From: JAEUQQ01 sp963697285
GTDB lineage: Bacteria > Acidobacteriota > Vicinamibacteria > Vicinamibacterales > JAFNAJ01
Assembly: GCA_963697285.1 (NCBI GenBank)
Contig: CAVONI010000004.1
Span: 124,001-188,000 of the forward strand
DNA length: 64,000 nt
Reading direction: 5' to 3'
Translations under genes and position numbers: made by a program
Shown here: positions 26,537 through 35,923 of the stretch, one piece after another
Position numbering within the stretch: position 1 is the first letter of the stretch
How the letters are laid out: each line of letters begins with the position of its first letter
Notes under the pieces: generated by a model
Told to the model about the DNA's origin: nothing
Seen by the model: only the letters and a program-made list of their open reading frames with translations
The model's database searches: none

Positions 26537-28234
26537 CTAGTACCCGACGGTCCGGCCGTCCATGCGGGGGTCGGAGGCGCCGAAGCGCGTCCCGGTCTTC
26601 GGATCGATCCAGATCGCGTGCACGTCGCCCATGTCGCCGCCTACCGAGACCTTGTGACCCGCCGCCTCGAGATTCCGCACCACATCAACCGGGAAGCCGC
26701 GCCGCTCGATTCTGATCTCGTCCGGCAGCCACTGGTGATGAAAGCGCGGCGCATCGACGGCTTCCTGCACGTCCATCCCGTAGTCGATGACATTCAGCAC
26801 CACCTGCAGCACGGTCGTGATGATGCGCGACCCCCCCGGTGACCCCACCACCAGGAACGGCTTGCCGTCTTTCGCGATGACGGTCGGCGTCATCGAACTC
26901 AGCATGCGCTTCCCAGGCTGGACCTCGTTGGCGACGCCGCCGATGACGCCGAACATGTTCGGCACGCCGGGCTTCGCGCTGAAGTCGTCCATCTCGTTGT
27001 TCAGCAGGAATCCGGCGCCGGTCACCGTCTGGCCGTTACCATACCCGCCATTGATGGTGGTCGTCGTCGACACGGCCACGCCGTCGGCATCCACGACCGA
27101 GTAGTGCGTCGTCTGGTCGGACTCGAACTGGCGCGGCGCGCCGGGCTTGACCTGCGCCGACGGGGTGGCGCGCGCGGGATCGATCGTCTGGCGCAGCGTC
27201 TCGGCATACCGCTTCGACGTGAGCCCGCCAAGGGGCACCTTGTAGAAGGCGGGATCCCCGAGCCACTCGGATCGGTCGGCGAATACCCGTCGCGTGGCCT
27301 CGGCGATGTGGTGGACGCTCTTCGACGACTGCGGCCCGAACTCGCCGAGGGGGAAGCCCTCGAGGATGTTCAGCGACTCGATCAGGGCCACGCCCCCCGA
27401 ACTGACGGGCGGCATCGAGATGATGTCGTGCCCGCGGTAGCTGCCCGTTACCGTCGGGCGCTCGATGGGCCGGTAGGCGGCCAGGTCGTCCTTCGTGATC
27501 AGGCCCCCGGTGCGCTGCATCTCGGCGACGATCAGGTCGGCCACGGGGCCCTTGTAGAACCCGTCGGCGCCACGTTCGGCGATGGCACGCAGCGTCGCGG
27601 CCAGGTCCTTCTGCACGAGGCGTTCCCCCGCCCCGTACATCTCGCCCCCCTTGAGGAAGATCCGGTTCGATTCGGGAAAGCGCGACAGCAGCGTCCTCGC
27701 CGACTGGAACGACCTGGCCATCGCGTCGGTGAGCACGAACCCCTCGTCGGCCAGCTTGATGGCCGGAGCGAGGACGTCCTTCCACGGCAGCTTCCCGTAC
27801 TTCCCGTGCACGTAGAAGAGTCCGGCCACCGAGCCCGGCACGCCAGCCGCGAGCGGCCCCACGAGGCTCCGTTCCGGCACCACGTTGCCCGCCGAATCAA
27901 GGTACATGTCCCGATGCGCCTTCCCGGGAGCCACCTCGCGGTAGTCGATCGAGGTTGACCGGCCGTCGGCGAAGCGGATCACCATCAGGCCGCCCCCCCC
28001 GACATTGCCGGCCGACGGATGCGTCACGGCGAGGGCGAACCCCACCGCCACCGCCGCGTCGATCGCGTTCCCGCCGCGCTGCAGCATGGCGAGGCCGGCC
28101 CGGCTGGCCTGCTCTTCGGTCGAGCCAACCATCCCGTGCTCGGCCCGCACCGGCGCCCGCGAGGCCCCTGACGGGTGCAGGGGCAGGCACAGGAGGGCGA
28201 AAACGACCAGAAATGTTGTTCGTGTGCGGCGCAT
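26537..28234 (-). CDS. ggt: Gamma-glutamyltransferase (periplasmic)
   Basis: 565 residues from ATG 28234, starting with a signal peptide (MRRTRTTFLVVFALLCLPLH). The Ntn-hydrolase precursor motif with the nucleophilic Thr is DQTTHYSVVDADGVAVSTTT; cleavage before TTHYSV would give large and small subunits of about 380 and 180 residues. Other family motifs are GGNAIDAAVAVGFALAVTHP, GNVGGGGLMV, SMTPTVIAKDGKPFLVVGSP and GGSRIITTVLQVVLNVIDY. The enzyme hydrolyses or transfers the gamma-glutamyl group of glutathione and related compounds. A longer frame upstream (to 28417) overlaps the divergent phosphatase gene and is not needed. Confidence 0.95.
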   Translation of the reverse strand: MRRTRTTFLVVFALLCLPLHPSGASRAPVRAEHGMVGSTEEQASRAGLAMLQRGGNAIDAAVAVGFALAVTHPSAGNVGGGGLMVIRFADGRSTSIDYREVAPGKAHRDMYLDSAGNVVPERSLVGPLAAGVPGSVAGLFYVHGKYGKLPWKDVLAPAIKLADEGFVLTDAMARSFQSARTLLSRFPESNRIFLKGGEMYGAGERLVQKDLAATLRAIAERGADGFYKGPVADLIVAEMQRTGGLITKDDLAAYRPIERPTVTGSYRGHDIISMPPVSSGGVALIESLNILEGFPLGEFGPQSSKSVHHIAEATRRVFADRSEWLGDPAFYKVPLGGLTSKRYAETLRQTIDPARATPSAQVKPGAPRQFESDQTTHYSVVDADGVAVSTTTTINGGYGNGQTVTGAGFLLNNEMDDFSAKPGVPNMFGVIGGVANEVQPGKRMLSSMTPTVIAKDGKPFLVVGSPGGSRIITTVLQVVLNVIDYGMDVQEAVDAPRFHHQWLPDEIRIERRGFPVDVVRNLEAAGHKVSVGGDMGDVHAIWIDPKTGTRFGASDPRMDGRTVGY

Positions 28235-28290
28235 GACAGACTCCGGCAGAAGGACCCGCGGTCGAAAGCGGTGTGTCAGTATAGTCGCCG

Positions 28291-30075
28291 ATGACAGACT
28301 CGAAACCGACGCCGCAACAGCCCCCCGCGCGTGCGAGTGACCGCGAGCGGCTGGCGACGTTGTTCGACCTCGGCCGCCGCGTTGCCCAGGTACTGGACCT
28401 CGATGACCTGCTGGCACGCATCCCAGACCTGATCAGGCGCCTCGTCGAGTTCGACGCGTTCTCGGTGTACCTGCTCGACCGGAAGACCGACGAGCTGCAC
28501 ATTGCCTACAGCATCGGCTATCCGGAGGGCCGCGCCGAGCAAGTCAGCCTTCGCGTCGGGATGGGCCTGGTGGGTGCCGCAGTCGCCGATCACGAGGTCA
28601 TCGTTGCCAGCAGCCTGACCGACGATCCGCGTTACGTCGCCATCGTCCCCGGGATGGCCTCCGAGGTCGTGGTCCCGCTGCTCTACAAGAGCCGCCCGAT
28701 CGGCGCCCTCAACATCCTGAGCGCGCAACCGGGGCTCTACGACGAGGACGATGGCGAGATCATCCGCCAGTTCGGGGTGCACGTCGCGGTGGCCCTCGAG
28801 AACGCGCGCTTGTTCGAGCGCGAGAAGCGCGACGCCGCCACGTTCGAGACGCTCGCGGAGATCGGGCGCGACATGGCGTCGATCCTCGATCTCGACCTGC
28901 TGCTCGAGCGGCTCGGGCAGTTGGTCAAGCGCGTCATCTCGTATCGCACGTTCGGTGTGCTCCTGCTCGACGAGTCGACGCAGGAGCTGGTGATGGAACT
29001 GGGCCTGCAGTATGGCGCGCGGGTGTCGCTGCCCAAGGTGAAGCTGGGCGACGGACTCGTCGGCTACGCGGCGCTGCACCGTACGCCGGTGAACGTGCCC
29101 GACGTCACGTTGGACCCGCGCTACATCAAGGTCGTCGACGACGTGCGATCCGAACTCGCGGTTCCGATGCTGCTCAAGGATCGCTGCATCGGCGTGTTCG
29201 ACCTCGAGAGCCCGGAGTACGACGCGTTCAGCAAGCGCGACGTCGAAATCCTCACGCTGCTGGCCGGCCAGGCGGCGGTGGCGGTCGAGAACGCGCGTCT
29301 CTACCAGGCGGTGTCGGCCAACCAGAAGCGCCTCGAGACCGAGGTGCGCTTCGCGCGCCGCGTCCAGTCGGCCCTGCTGCCCAAGGCGATGCCGAAGCGC
29401 ATGCGCGGCATCGACGCGGCGGCGCGCTTCGAGCCCGCCCGCGAGCTCGCCGGCGATTTCTACGACTTTCTCACGCCCGAGGCCAACAGCTTCGTGATCG
29501 CGGTGGGCGACGTGTCGGGCAAGGGCGTGCCTGCGGCGCTGTACAGCGCCATGGCCGGCGAGTTGGTGCGATCACGCACGTTCAGGCGCCGCTACACGCG
29601 GGTGAACACCACGCCGGCCCAGATCCTGGGCGTGATGAACACCATCCTGCGCGAGCGTGAGCTCGAGCCGTCGTTCTGCACGCTGTGCTATGCCGCCTTC
29701 GACCTCAAGCGGCGCGTGGTCACGATCTCGAACTCCGGGCTCCCCTACCCCATCCACGTCACGGGCGGCAAGGCCTCGCTGGTGACCATCCCCGGCATTC
29801 CGCTCGGCGCCCTCGATGGCAGCGCGTACGACGAAGTGGTGCTGCCGTTCGTGGCGGGTGACGTGTTCGTGTTCTGCACCGACGGCGTGTCGGAGTCGAC
29901 GAATGCGGCTGACGAGGACTTCGGCACCGATCGGATCATGCGTGCGGCGACCACCGCGCGCAACGGCACGGCGAATGACATTGTCGAGCACGTGCTGTCT
30001 GAGGAAGCCGCGTTTCGCGGCGATCGCCTGGCGGCCGACGATGTGACGGTGGCGGTGGTGAAGATCACGGCGTAG
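28291..30075 (+). CDS. GAF-GAF-SpoIIE (PP2C-type) phosphatase, RsbU-like
   Basis: 594 residues: two GAF domains (about 20-170 and 185-335), a short coiled linker (RLETEVRFARRVQSALLPKA) and a SpoIIE/PPM phosphatase domain (about 365-594) with metal-binding Asp residues in LAGDFYDFL, VGDVSGKGVPAALYSA, FCTDGVSES and ADDVTVAVV. Such proteins sense a small ligand or redox state and dephosphorylate anti-anti-sigma factors. No RsbV/RsbW-like partner lies in the window. It is divergent from ggt with 56 bp between starts. A hairpin follows the stop. Confidence 0.92.
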   Translation: MTDSKPTPQQPPARASDRERLATLFDLGRRVAQVLDLDDLLARIPDLIRRLVEFDAFSVYLLDRKTDELHIAYSIGYPEGRAEQVSLRVGMGLVGAAVADHEVIVASSLTDDPRYVAIVPGMASEVVVPLLYKSRPIGALNILSAQPGLYDEDDGEIIRQFGVHVAVALENARLFEREKRDAATFETLAEIGRDMASILDLDLLLERLGQLVKRVISYRTFGVLLLDESTQELVMELGLQYGARVSLPKVKLGDGLVGYAALHRTPVNVPDVTLDPRYIKVVDDVRSELAVPMLLKDRCIGVFDLESPEYDAFSKRDVEILTLLAGQAAVAVENARLYQAVSANQKRLETEVRFARRVQSALLPKAMPKRMRGIDAAARFEPARELAGDFYDFLTPEANSFVIAVGDVSGKGVPAALYSAMAGELVRSRTFRRRYTRVNTTPAQILGVMNTILRERELEPSFCTLCYAAFDLKRRVVTISNSGLPYPIHVTGGKASLVTIPGIPLGALDGSAYDEVVLPFVAGDVFVFCTDGVSESTNAADEDFGTDRIMRAATTARNGTANDIVEHVLSEEAAFRGDRLAADDVTVAVVKITA

Positions 30076-30105
30076 AGCGTGCCCGGCGATACCCCGGGGA
30101 CGCTC
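30075..30105 (+). terminator. Terminator-like hairpin after the GAF-SpoIIE gene
   Basis: GAGCGTGCCCGG (30075-30086) pairs with CCGGGGACGCTC (30094-30105) with one mismatch and a 7-base loop. No T-tract. The remaining 280 bp before the photolyase gene show no supported feature. Confidence 0.45.
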
Positions 30106-30385
30106 GTCCGTGTGTCGATCACGAAGGGTCGCGCCACGCCGCCCACACTCGATTGCCGAACGACGGACCGCGTGGTCTGCCAGCGCCTGCCTGAGTTGTT
30201 GACGCGATCCGTTGGTGTGGCGCGACCCGCTCCGTCGAGTATCAAGGGGCGTGCCGTTTGAGAATCACCAGGAAAACAGCCAAATCACCAGGATCCCGGA
30301 TCGTCGTCCTCGCCAGACGACGGGCAACGTCCGCGGTTGGCGACGCACCGGGTGACACCGGCGTCTCAATGAAGGTCGAGGTCAC

Positions 30386-31870
30386 GTGCCCGTTCCAGAG
30401 GTTCGCATCCGCTCGTGCAACACCGCCAGCCTTCGCCACGACGGCGACTACGTCCTCTACTGGATGGTGGCGTTCCGGCGCACGGCCTGGAACTTCGCCC
30501 TCGACCGCGCCATCGAGCATGCGCAGAGGCTCGGCAAGCCGCTCGTGGTGTTCGAGGCGGTGCGCGCAGGCTACGCCTGGGCCAGCGACCGCCATCACGC
30601 CTTCATCCTCCAGGGGATGGCCGACACCCGCTCGGCATGCCGCGACGCCGGGATCGCCCACGTCGGCTACGTCGAGCCTCGCGCCGGCGACGGACGGGGG
30701 TTGCTCGAGGCGCTCGCATCCCGGGCCGCCGTCGTGGTCACCGACGATTACCCGGCGTTCTTCATTCCGCGCATGATCGGGGCCGCGGCCGCGGTGCTCC
30801 CGGTCAGGCTCGAGGCGGTCGACTCGAACGGCCTGATGCCGCTTGCCGCCACCGAGAAGCCATATTCGACGGCGTTCGCCTTCAGGGCGTTTCTCCACAG
30901 GCAACTCCGGCCGCACTTCGAGCACTTCCCGGAGCCGGAACCCTTCCACGAGCCAGGGGGCCTGGCCGGCGCGACGGTGGACCCACTCATCGCCGCCCGT
31001 TGGCCACCCGTCACGGATGCGCAGCTGTCGGGCACACCGCAGGTGCTCGCGGAACTGCACATCGATCACGCGGTGCACCCGGTGGCCGCCCGTGGCGGCA
31101 TGCGCGCGGCCAGGCAGGTGCTGACGAGGTTCCTCGGCACCAGGCTGCAACGCTACAAGGACGAGCGCGGCGTACCCGACGAGCAGGTGGCCAGCGGCCT
31201 CTCGCCCTACCTGCACTTCGGGCACATCTCGATTCACGAGATCTTCAGCGCGTTGATGACGCGCGAAGGATGGACGACGCGGCGGCTCAGCGAACGGGGT
31301 GGCGGCAAGCGCGAGGGATGGTGGAATGTGTCGGCGCCCGCCGAGTCGTTCCTCGACGAGGCCGTCACCTGGCGCGAGCTTGGCTTCGTCACGTGCCAGC
31401 ATCGTCCGCACGACTACGATCGGTACGAGTCGCTGCCGGAGTGGGCGCAGCGGACACTTGGGGCTCACGCAGGCGATCCGCGCGAGTTCGTGTACTCCCT
31501 TGACGAGTTCGCGAACGCCTCGACGCACGACGAATTGTGGAACGCGGCACAGCGCCAGCTGCGCCGCGAGGGGATCATCCACAACTACATGCGCATGCTC
31601 TGGGGCAAGAAGATCCTCGAGTGGACCTCGTCACCGCAAGAGGCGCTCGCGGTCATGATCGAGCTCAACAACCGGTACGCCATCGACGGCCGTGACCCGA
31701 ACTCGTACAGTGGCATCTTCTGGGTGCTCGGCCGGTACGATCGCCCATGGGCCCCCGAGCGGGCGGTCTACGGCACCGTGCGATACATGAGCAGCGCGAA
31801 CACGGCCAGGAAGACCAGCGTGAAGCAGTACCTGCGGATGTACGGCCGCGACTCCGGGGGGTTGTTCTGA
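30386..31870 (+). CDS. Class II CPD photolyase
   Basis: 494 residues from GTG 30386. The N-terminal antenna domain has YVLYWMVAFRRTAWNFALDR, and the FAD/DNA-binding C-terminal half has YLHFGHISIHEIF, FLDEAVTWRELGF, HNYMRMLWGKKILEWTSSPQ, NNRYAIDGRDPNSYSGIFW and YGTVRYMSSANTARK. These are class II photolyase signatures. The enzyme repairs cyclobutane pyrimidine dimers with blue light and FADH-. Length is close to the class II norm (about 450-500). It is followed by two tandem family A repeats; no other DNA-repair gene is adjacent. Confidence 0.92.
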   Translation: MPVPEVRIRSCNTASLRHDGDYVLYWMVAFRRTAWNFALDRAIEHAQRLGKPLVVFEAVRAGYAWASDRHHAFILQGMADTRSACRDAGIAHVGYVEPRAGDGRGLLEALASRAAVVVTDDYPAFFIPRMIGAAAAVLPVRLEAVDSNGLMPLAATEKPYSTAFAFRAFLHRQLRPHFEHFPEPEPFHEPGGLAGATVDPLIAARWPPVTDAQLSGTPQVLAELHIDHAVHPVAARGGMRAARQVLTRFLGTRLQRYKDERGVPDEQVASGLSPYLHFGHISIHEIFSALMTREGWTTRRLSERGGGKREGWWNVSAPAESFLDEAVTWRELGFVTCQHRPHDYDRYESLPEWAQRTLGAHAGDPREFVYSLDEFANASTHDELWNAAQRQLRREGIIHNYMRMLWGKKILEWTSSPQEALAVMIELNNRYAIDGRDPNSYSGIFWVLGRYDRPWAPERAVYGTVRYMSSANTARKTSVKQYLRMYGRDSGGLF

Positions 31871-31925
31871 TCCCCGGGTGATCGTTGTGCCGATCATGAC
31901 TGCCGTGCCGTGCACCCGGGGTATC

Positions 31926-31952
31926 GTAGGGGCCGCACCCCAGTGCGGCCCG
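31926..31952 (+). repeat. Family A REP-like palindrome
   Basis: GTAGGGGCCGCACCCC / AGTGCGGCCCG, with GTAG head, 56 bp after the photolyase stop. Preceded by GGTATC. Confidence 0.8.
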
Positions 31953-31968
31953 TGCACACCGCGGTATC

Positions 31969-31995
31969 GTAGGGGCTGCGCCCCCGCGCGGCCCG
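31969..31995 (+). repeat. Family A REP-like palindrome (tandem second copy)
   Basis: GTAGGGGCTGCGCCCC / CGCGCGGCCCG, again preceded by GGTATC. The pair forms a direct repeat of about 43 bp. Confidence 0.8.
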
Positions 31996-32022
31996 TGCGT
32001 CGCTGACAGCGAGAGTCGACCG

Positions 32023-32715
32023 ATGACCCGTGCACACCTGATCATTGCCAGGCACCTTGCGACCGCCAGTGCAATCGTGCTCGCCCTGGTCGCCAGCGCA
32101 GCTGGCCAGGCGGCACGGACGCACGAGCAGATGCACCGGTTGCACAGCGATCCGAAAGCCTACATCGCCTCGCTCGAGGATCCCGCGCGCGACGCGTGGC
32201 AGAAGCCCGACGAGGTCGTCAGCGCCCTCGCGATCCCCGATGGCGCAGTCATCGCCGACATCGGGGCCGGCTCGGGCTACTTCACGTTCCGCTTCATCCC
32301 GCACGTTGGTGAGCGGGGGCGGGTGTACGCCATCGACATCAGCCCCGACATGATTGCGGCCATCAGTCAGCGGATGGCATCGGTGCCCCCTGGCTCACTC
32401 GCGCCGATCCTGGCGAAGCCCGACGATCCCTACCTCAGGGCGAGCGCCGTCGACATCATCTTCATCTGCGACACGTGGCACCACGTCGCAGACCGGCCTG
32501 CATATGCGGCGAAGCTCAAGCTCGCGCTGGCACGTGGCGGACGCGTCGTGATCGTCGACTTCCACAAGCGAGACCTGCCCGTCGGACCACCGGCAGACAT
32601 GAAGATGGCGCGCGAGGATGTGGTGAAGGAGTTCGAGGCGGCCGGCTTCGTGCTCGCGAAGGAGCACACGTTCCTTCCGTATCAGTACTTCCTGGAGTTC
32701 GCGGCGCGCGACTGA
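32023..32715 (+). CDS. Class I SAM-methyltransferase-like protein with an export signal
   Basis: 230 residues. The N terminus looks like a signal peptide or anchor (AHLIIARHLATASAIVLALV followed by ASAAGQA). The core has the SAM motif I VIADIGAGSGYFTFRF, the acidic post-motif VYAIDISPDMI and DIIFICDTWHHV with VDFHKRDLPVGPP, a methyltransferase 11/25-type pattern. Methyltransferases normally act in the cytoplasm where SAM is. Exported homologues are seen in environmental bacteria but their substrate is unknown to me. It stands alone, convergent with a receiver gene. Confidence 0.8.
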   Translation: MTRAHLIIARHLATASAIVLALVASAAGQAARTHEQMHRLHSDPKAYIASLEDPARDAWQKPDEVVSALAIPDGAVIADIGAGSGYFTFRFIPHVGERGRVYAIDISPDMIAAISQRMASVPPGSLAPILAKPDDPYLRASAVDIIFICDTWHHVADRPAYAAKLKLALARGGRVVIVDFHKRDLPVGPPADMKMAREDVVKEFEAAGFVLAKEHTFLPYQYFLEFAARD

Positions 32716-32737
32716 GCGTGAGGATGTGCGACGGGCG

Positions 32738-33124
32738 TCAGGCTTGCCGTGCACGGCTCTCAGACAGCAGGCGCGCGACCTCGTCGCCGAGCGTCAGCGC
32801 GTCAAATGGCTTCCTGAGATAGCCGATCGCTCCCGCGGCGAGCGCGCTCCTGATGTCGTCGGTGCCTGTGCGGGCCGTGAGGAAGATCACCGGAATGCCG
32901 GCCGTGCGTTCGTCGGCGCGGAGGGCAGCCATGGTCTCCAACCCGTCGAGCCCCGGCATCAGCCAGTCGAGCAGCAGCACGTCGGGCACCGATTGCCTGG
33001 CCTCGGCGAGCGCCTCGTCGCCCGACGCGACGGCGACCACGTCGAACCCCGCGCGCCTGAGCGCGAGGCGCGCCACGGCTCGGATATCGCGATCGTCCTC
33101 GGCAAGCAGCACCCGCAACGACAT
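32738..33124 (-). CDS. Single-domain (CheY-like) response regulator
   Basis: 128 residues forming one receiver domain: LRVLLAEDDRDIRAVARLAL, phospho-acceptor Asp in DVLLLDWLMPGLDGLE, Thr in VIFLTARTGTDD and Lys in GYLRKPFDALTLG. There is no output domain, so it should act by phosphotransfer or protein interaction. The cognate kinase is not evident; the glutamine synthetase gene lies 94 bp upstream on the same strand. Confidence 0.92.
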   Translation of the reverse strand: MSLRVLLAEDDRDIRAVARLALRRAGFDVVAVASGDEALAEARQSVPDVLLLDWLMPGLDGLETMAALRADERTAGIPVIFLTARTGTDDIRSALAAGAIGYLRKPFDALTLGDEVARLLSESRARQA

Positions 33125-33218
33125 CGGCTCTCTCTCGGCTCAGTGGGGCTTCGGGCACCGCCCGGCCTCGCGGCCCGCCACGTGTGGTGGACCACGCGAC
33201 CGCCGTGGCGCTGCGCCG

Positions 33219-34589
33219 TCAGTAGACCTTCAGGTAGCGTTCACGCTCCCAGTGGCTGATCTGGCGGCTGTAGTCATCCCACTCGGCGCGCTTCGCGGCG
33301 ATGAAGTGCTCGAAGACATGCTCGCCAAGCGCGTCGCGCATGATCTCGTCCTTCTCGAGGTAATCGAGGGCTTCGCTCAAGGTCGCGGGCAGCTCGTCGA
33401 TGCGCAGGTGCCGGCGTTCACGGTGGCTCATCGTGAAGATGTTCTTGTTCACTGGCGGCCCGGGATCGGTCTGCTGCTCGATGCCGTCGAGGCCCGCCCG
33501 CAGCATGACCGCGAGTGCCAGGTAGGGATTGCACGACGGATCCGGCATGCGCAACTCGACGCGCGTGCCGCTGCCGCGCGCCGCGGGCACCCGGACCAGC
33601 GGGCTGCGGTTCTTCTCTGACCACGCGATGTTGGTCGGCGCCTCGTACCCCGGCACCAGCCGCTTGTAACTGTTGACCAGCGGGTTGGTGATCGCGCACA
33701 TCCCACGGGCGTGCCGCAGCAGGCCGCCGATGTAGTGCAGGCAGGTCTGTGACAGTTCCCACGGGCCGTCGTGGTCCCAGAACGCGTTCCGGTCGCCGCT
33801 CAGCAGCGACTGGTGCGTGTGCATGCCGCTGCCCGCGATCCCGAAGATCGGCTTCGGCATGAACGTCGCGTGCAGTCCGTTCATCAGCGCCACGTTCTTC
33901 ACGACGAACCGGAAGGTGCTCACGTGATCGGCGGTCGTCAGCACGTCGTCATACCTGAAGTCGATTTCGTGTTGCCCGGCAGCCACTTCGTGGTGTGCCG
34001 CCTCGACTTCGAACCCCATGCCCTCGAGCATCAGGACGATCTGGCGCCTGACGTCCTCGCCCATGTCGACGGGCGTGAGGTCGAAGTAGCCGCCGCCGTC
34101 GTGCGTCTCGGTCGTGGGCTCGCCGTTGCGCTTCTGGAACAGGAAGAACTCGGCTTCCGGCCCGGCCATCATCCTGTAGCCCCGGCGCGCGGCCTCGGCG
34201 ATGGCGCGCTTGAGCGTGTGGCGAGGACACCCGGCAAACGGCGATTCGTCGGGATTGTGGATGTCGCAGATGACGCGTGCGACTTTCTCGGGACTGCCCA
34301 GCGTCCACGGGAACACGCGGAACGTGTTCAGGTCGGGCCGCAGGTACATGTCGGATTCCTCGATCCGCACGAAACCCTCGATCGAGGAGCCGTCGAACAT
34401 GATGCGGCCATCGAGCGCCGCCGCGAACTGCTGGTTGGGCACCTCGACGTTCTTGATGACGCCGAGGATGTCGGTGAACTGGAGCCGCAGGAACTTGACC
34501 CCGACCCGCTCGGCCAACTGGAGGATGTAGCGGCGCTTGTCGGCGTCAGACGCGCCAGGCTCGAACGAGGGGAGGATGGTCTCGGTCAC
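33219..34589 (-). CDS. glnA: Glutamine synthetase type I (GSI-alpha-like)
   Basis: 456 residues. Motifs include IMFDGSSIEGFVRIEESDMY, GPEAEFFLF, GSGMHTHQSL, NPLVNSYKRLVPGYEAP and SPLVRVPAARGSGTRVELRM. The enzyme makes glutamine from glutamate, ammonia and ATP. The region that in GSI-beta enzymes carries the adenylylated Tyr (NLYDLPPEE) reads NKNIFTMSHRERRHLRIDEL, as in the Bacillus-type alpha form, so adenylylation control is unlikely. The length fits the alpha class. It is divergent from a two-PDZ protein; the 165-bp divergent region shows no nitrogen-control site I can identify. Confidence 0.96.
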   Translation of the reverse strand: MTETILPSFEPGASDADKRRYILQLAERVGVKFLRLQFTDILGVIKNVEVPNQQFAAALDGRIMFDGSSIEGFVRIEESDMYLRPDLNTFRVFPWTLGSPEKVARVICDIHNPDESPFAGCPRHTLKRAIAEAARRGYRMMAGPEAEFFLFQKRNGEPTTETHDGGGYFDLTPVDMGEDVRRQIVLMLEGMGFEVEAAHHEVAAGQHEIDFRYDDVLTTADHVSTFRFVVKNVALMNGLHATFMPKPIFGIAGSGMHTHQSLLSGDRNAFWDHDGPWELSQTCLHYIGGLLRHARGMCAITNPLVNSYKRLVPGYEAPTNIAWSEKNRSPLVRVPAARGSGTRVELRMPDPSCNPYLALAVMLRAGLDGIEQQTDPGPPVNKNIFTMSHRERRHLRIDELPATLSEALDYLEKDEIMRDALGEHVFEHFIAAKRAEWDDYSRQISHWERERYLKVY

Positions 34590-34740
34590 GCCCGCGAGTG
34601 TAGGGAGGGCCCAACGCGTTCGTCAACCGTCGGGGCACCACCCGGTGACCGCCAACCAACTGGGGCCGCCCACCGTCTGATTTCCCGGAACCTACACGAG
34701 GCAGGACCCGTGCCTGACGGGAGGCCTCATGTCACAACCA

Positions 34741-34745
34741 GGAGG
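34741..34745 (+). promoter_or_regulatory. Ribosome binding site for the two-PDZ gene
   Basis: GGAGG lies 9 bp before ATG 34755 and decides this start, since the frame is open far upstream antisense to glnA. Confidence 0.7.
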
Positions 34746-34754
34746 CAGTCAGCC

Positions 34755-35855
34755 ATGACGGTCACACGATTCGGAACCATCGCCATCGCTCTCGGGCTCA
34801 GCGCCCTCGGGAGCGTCGCCTGGCTTTCGACCACGCTGAAGGCAGAACAATCATCGTCGCCGTCGGCGACCCTTGCGGATCCGCAGGCCCAGGTCGCCCA
34901 CGAGGCAGCCGCGGCAGCACTTGCCGAGGCTGGCCAGGCCGGCAATGTGGCCAGGGTGCTGCGCGTGCTCGGGGAAGGCGGCAGCCGCATCGGGGTCAGC
35001 ATCCGCGACCTCAACGACGAAGACACCAAGGCAGGACGCACCAGCGGAGCGGTCATCGACGACGTCAACGAGGACTCGCCCGCCGCAAAGGGGGGGCTCA
35101 AGGCCGGTGACGTGGTCACGAGCTTCGATGGCGAACGCGTCCGCAGCGCCAGGCAGTTCACGCGCCTGGTCGAGGAGACGCCCTCGGGACGCAGTGTCAA
35201 GGCGCAGGTGCTGCGCAACGGCGCGTCGGTAGACCTGTCGGTGACCCCGCAGGCGCCCGAACCGATGCGCATGGGACGCGCAGGCGACAACCAGCACTTC
35301 GAGTTCTTCCGGGGGCCTGAACAGGGTCAGGCGTTCGAATGGCGAAGCGATGAACCAGGTCCACGCCTCCGCTTCCGCCGGGAAGGGCCCATGCCGACAC
35401 CCGGGCCGGGCGGACCGATGCTGCACATGATGCCCGGAGGGCCCGGGATGCCCGGGATGCCCGGGGAGTTGATGGACCTGGACGTGCAGGTCAGCATGGG
35501 CAAGGGGCGCCTTGGCGTGGGCGTGCAGGCGTTGACGCCCGAACTGGCGGAGTACTTCGGCGTGAAGGAGGGCGTGCTGGTCACGTCGGTGCAGAAGGAT
35601 GGCGCCGCCGCGAAGGCCGGCGTCAAGGTTGGTGACATCATCACCACCGTTGACGGCACGTCGATCGACGATCCCGCCGAACTGCGGCGCCGCGTGTGGA
35701 AGGATGGCGCTGCCGCCGACCTCGCGCTCGGGATCTCGCGCGACAAGAAGGCTCAGACACTGAAGGTGCAGTTGCCCGCCGCCGAGGCCGAGGATCGTTC
35801 CACGACCGGCGACAAGGTGAAGATCGAGAAGCAGGTGATCAAGCGCAAGGTGTAG
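34755..35855 (+). CDS. Exported protein with two PDZ domains
   Basis: 366 residues. The signal peptide (VTRFGTIAIALGLSALGSVA) is followed by PDZ-1 (about 85-155: GSRIGVSIRDLND, SPAAKGGLKAGDVVTSFDGE), a Met/Pro/Gly-rich linker (about 195-240, PGGPGMPGMPG) and PDZ-2 (about 245-330: GRLGVGVQALTPELAEYFGV, AAAKAGVKVGDIITTVDGTS). There is no protease domain, unlike DegP/HtrA. It is likely a periplasmic scaffold or substrate-binding protein. The TAG stop is provided by a family A repeat that begins at 35852. The strong SD sequence suggests good expression. Confidence 0.85.
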   Translation: MTVTRFGTIAIALGLSALGSVAWLSTTLKAEQSSSPSATLADPQAQVAHEAAAAALAEAGQAGNVARVLRVLGEGGSRIGVSIRDLNDEDTKAGRTSGAVIDDVNEDSPAAKGGLKAGDVVTSFDGERVRSARQFTRLVEETPSGRSVKAQVLRNGASVDLSVTPQAPEPMRMGRAGDNQHFEFFRGPEQGQAFEWRSDEPGPRLRFRREGPMPTPGPGGPMLHMMPGGPGMPGMPGELMDLDVQVSMGKGRLGVGVQALTPELAEYFGVKEGVLVTSVQKDGAAAKAGVKVGDIITTVDGTSIDDPAELRRRVWKDGAAADLALGISRDKKAQTLKVQLPAAEAEDRSTTGDKVKIEKQVIKRKV

Positions 35856-35878
35856 GGGCCGTGCCCCCGCGCTCCCCG
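35852..35878 (+). repeat. Family A REP-like palindrome, degenerate arm (overlaps PDZ-gene stop)
   Basis: GTAGGGGCCGTGCCCCCGCG; the right arm is decayed (CTCCCCGG). The head TAG is the stop codon of the PDZ gene. Confidence 0.65.
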
Positions 35879-35886
35879 GGGCAGGT

Positions 35887-35913
35887 GTAGGGGCCGCACC
35901 CCAGTGCGGCCCG
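35887..35913 (+). repeat. Family A REP-like palindrome
   Basis: A complete copy with GTAG head and AGTGCGGCCCG tail, 31 bp beyond the PDZ-gene stop and 10 bp before the end of the convergent GAF gene. Confidence 0.8.
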
Positions 35914-35923
35914 GGACCCGTCG

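Noticed and set aside
26537..28417. Longer upstream start for the gamma-glutamyltransferase
   Set aside because: The extra 61 residues overlap the divergent phosphatase gene and lack a signal-peptide pattern; the ATG at 28234 begins a good one.
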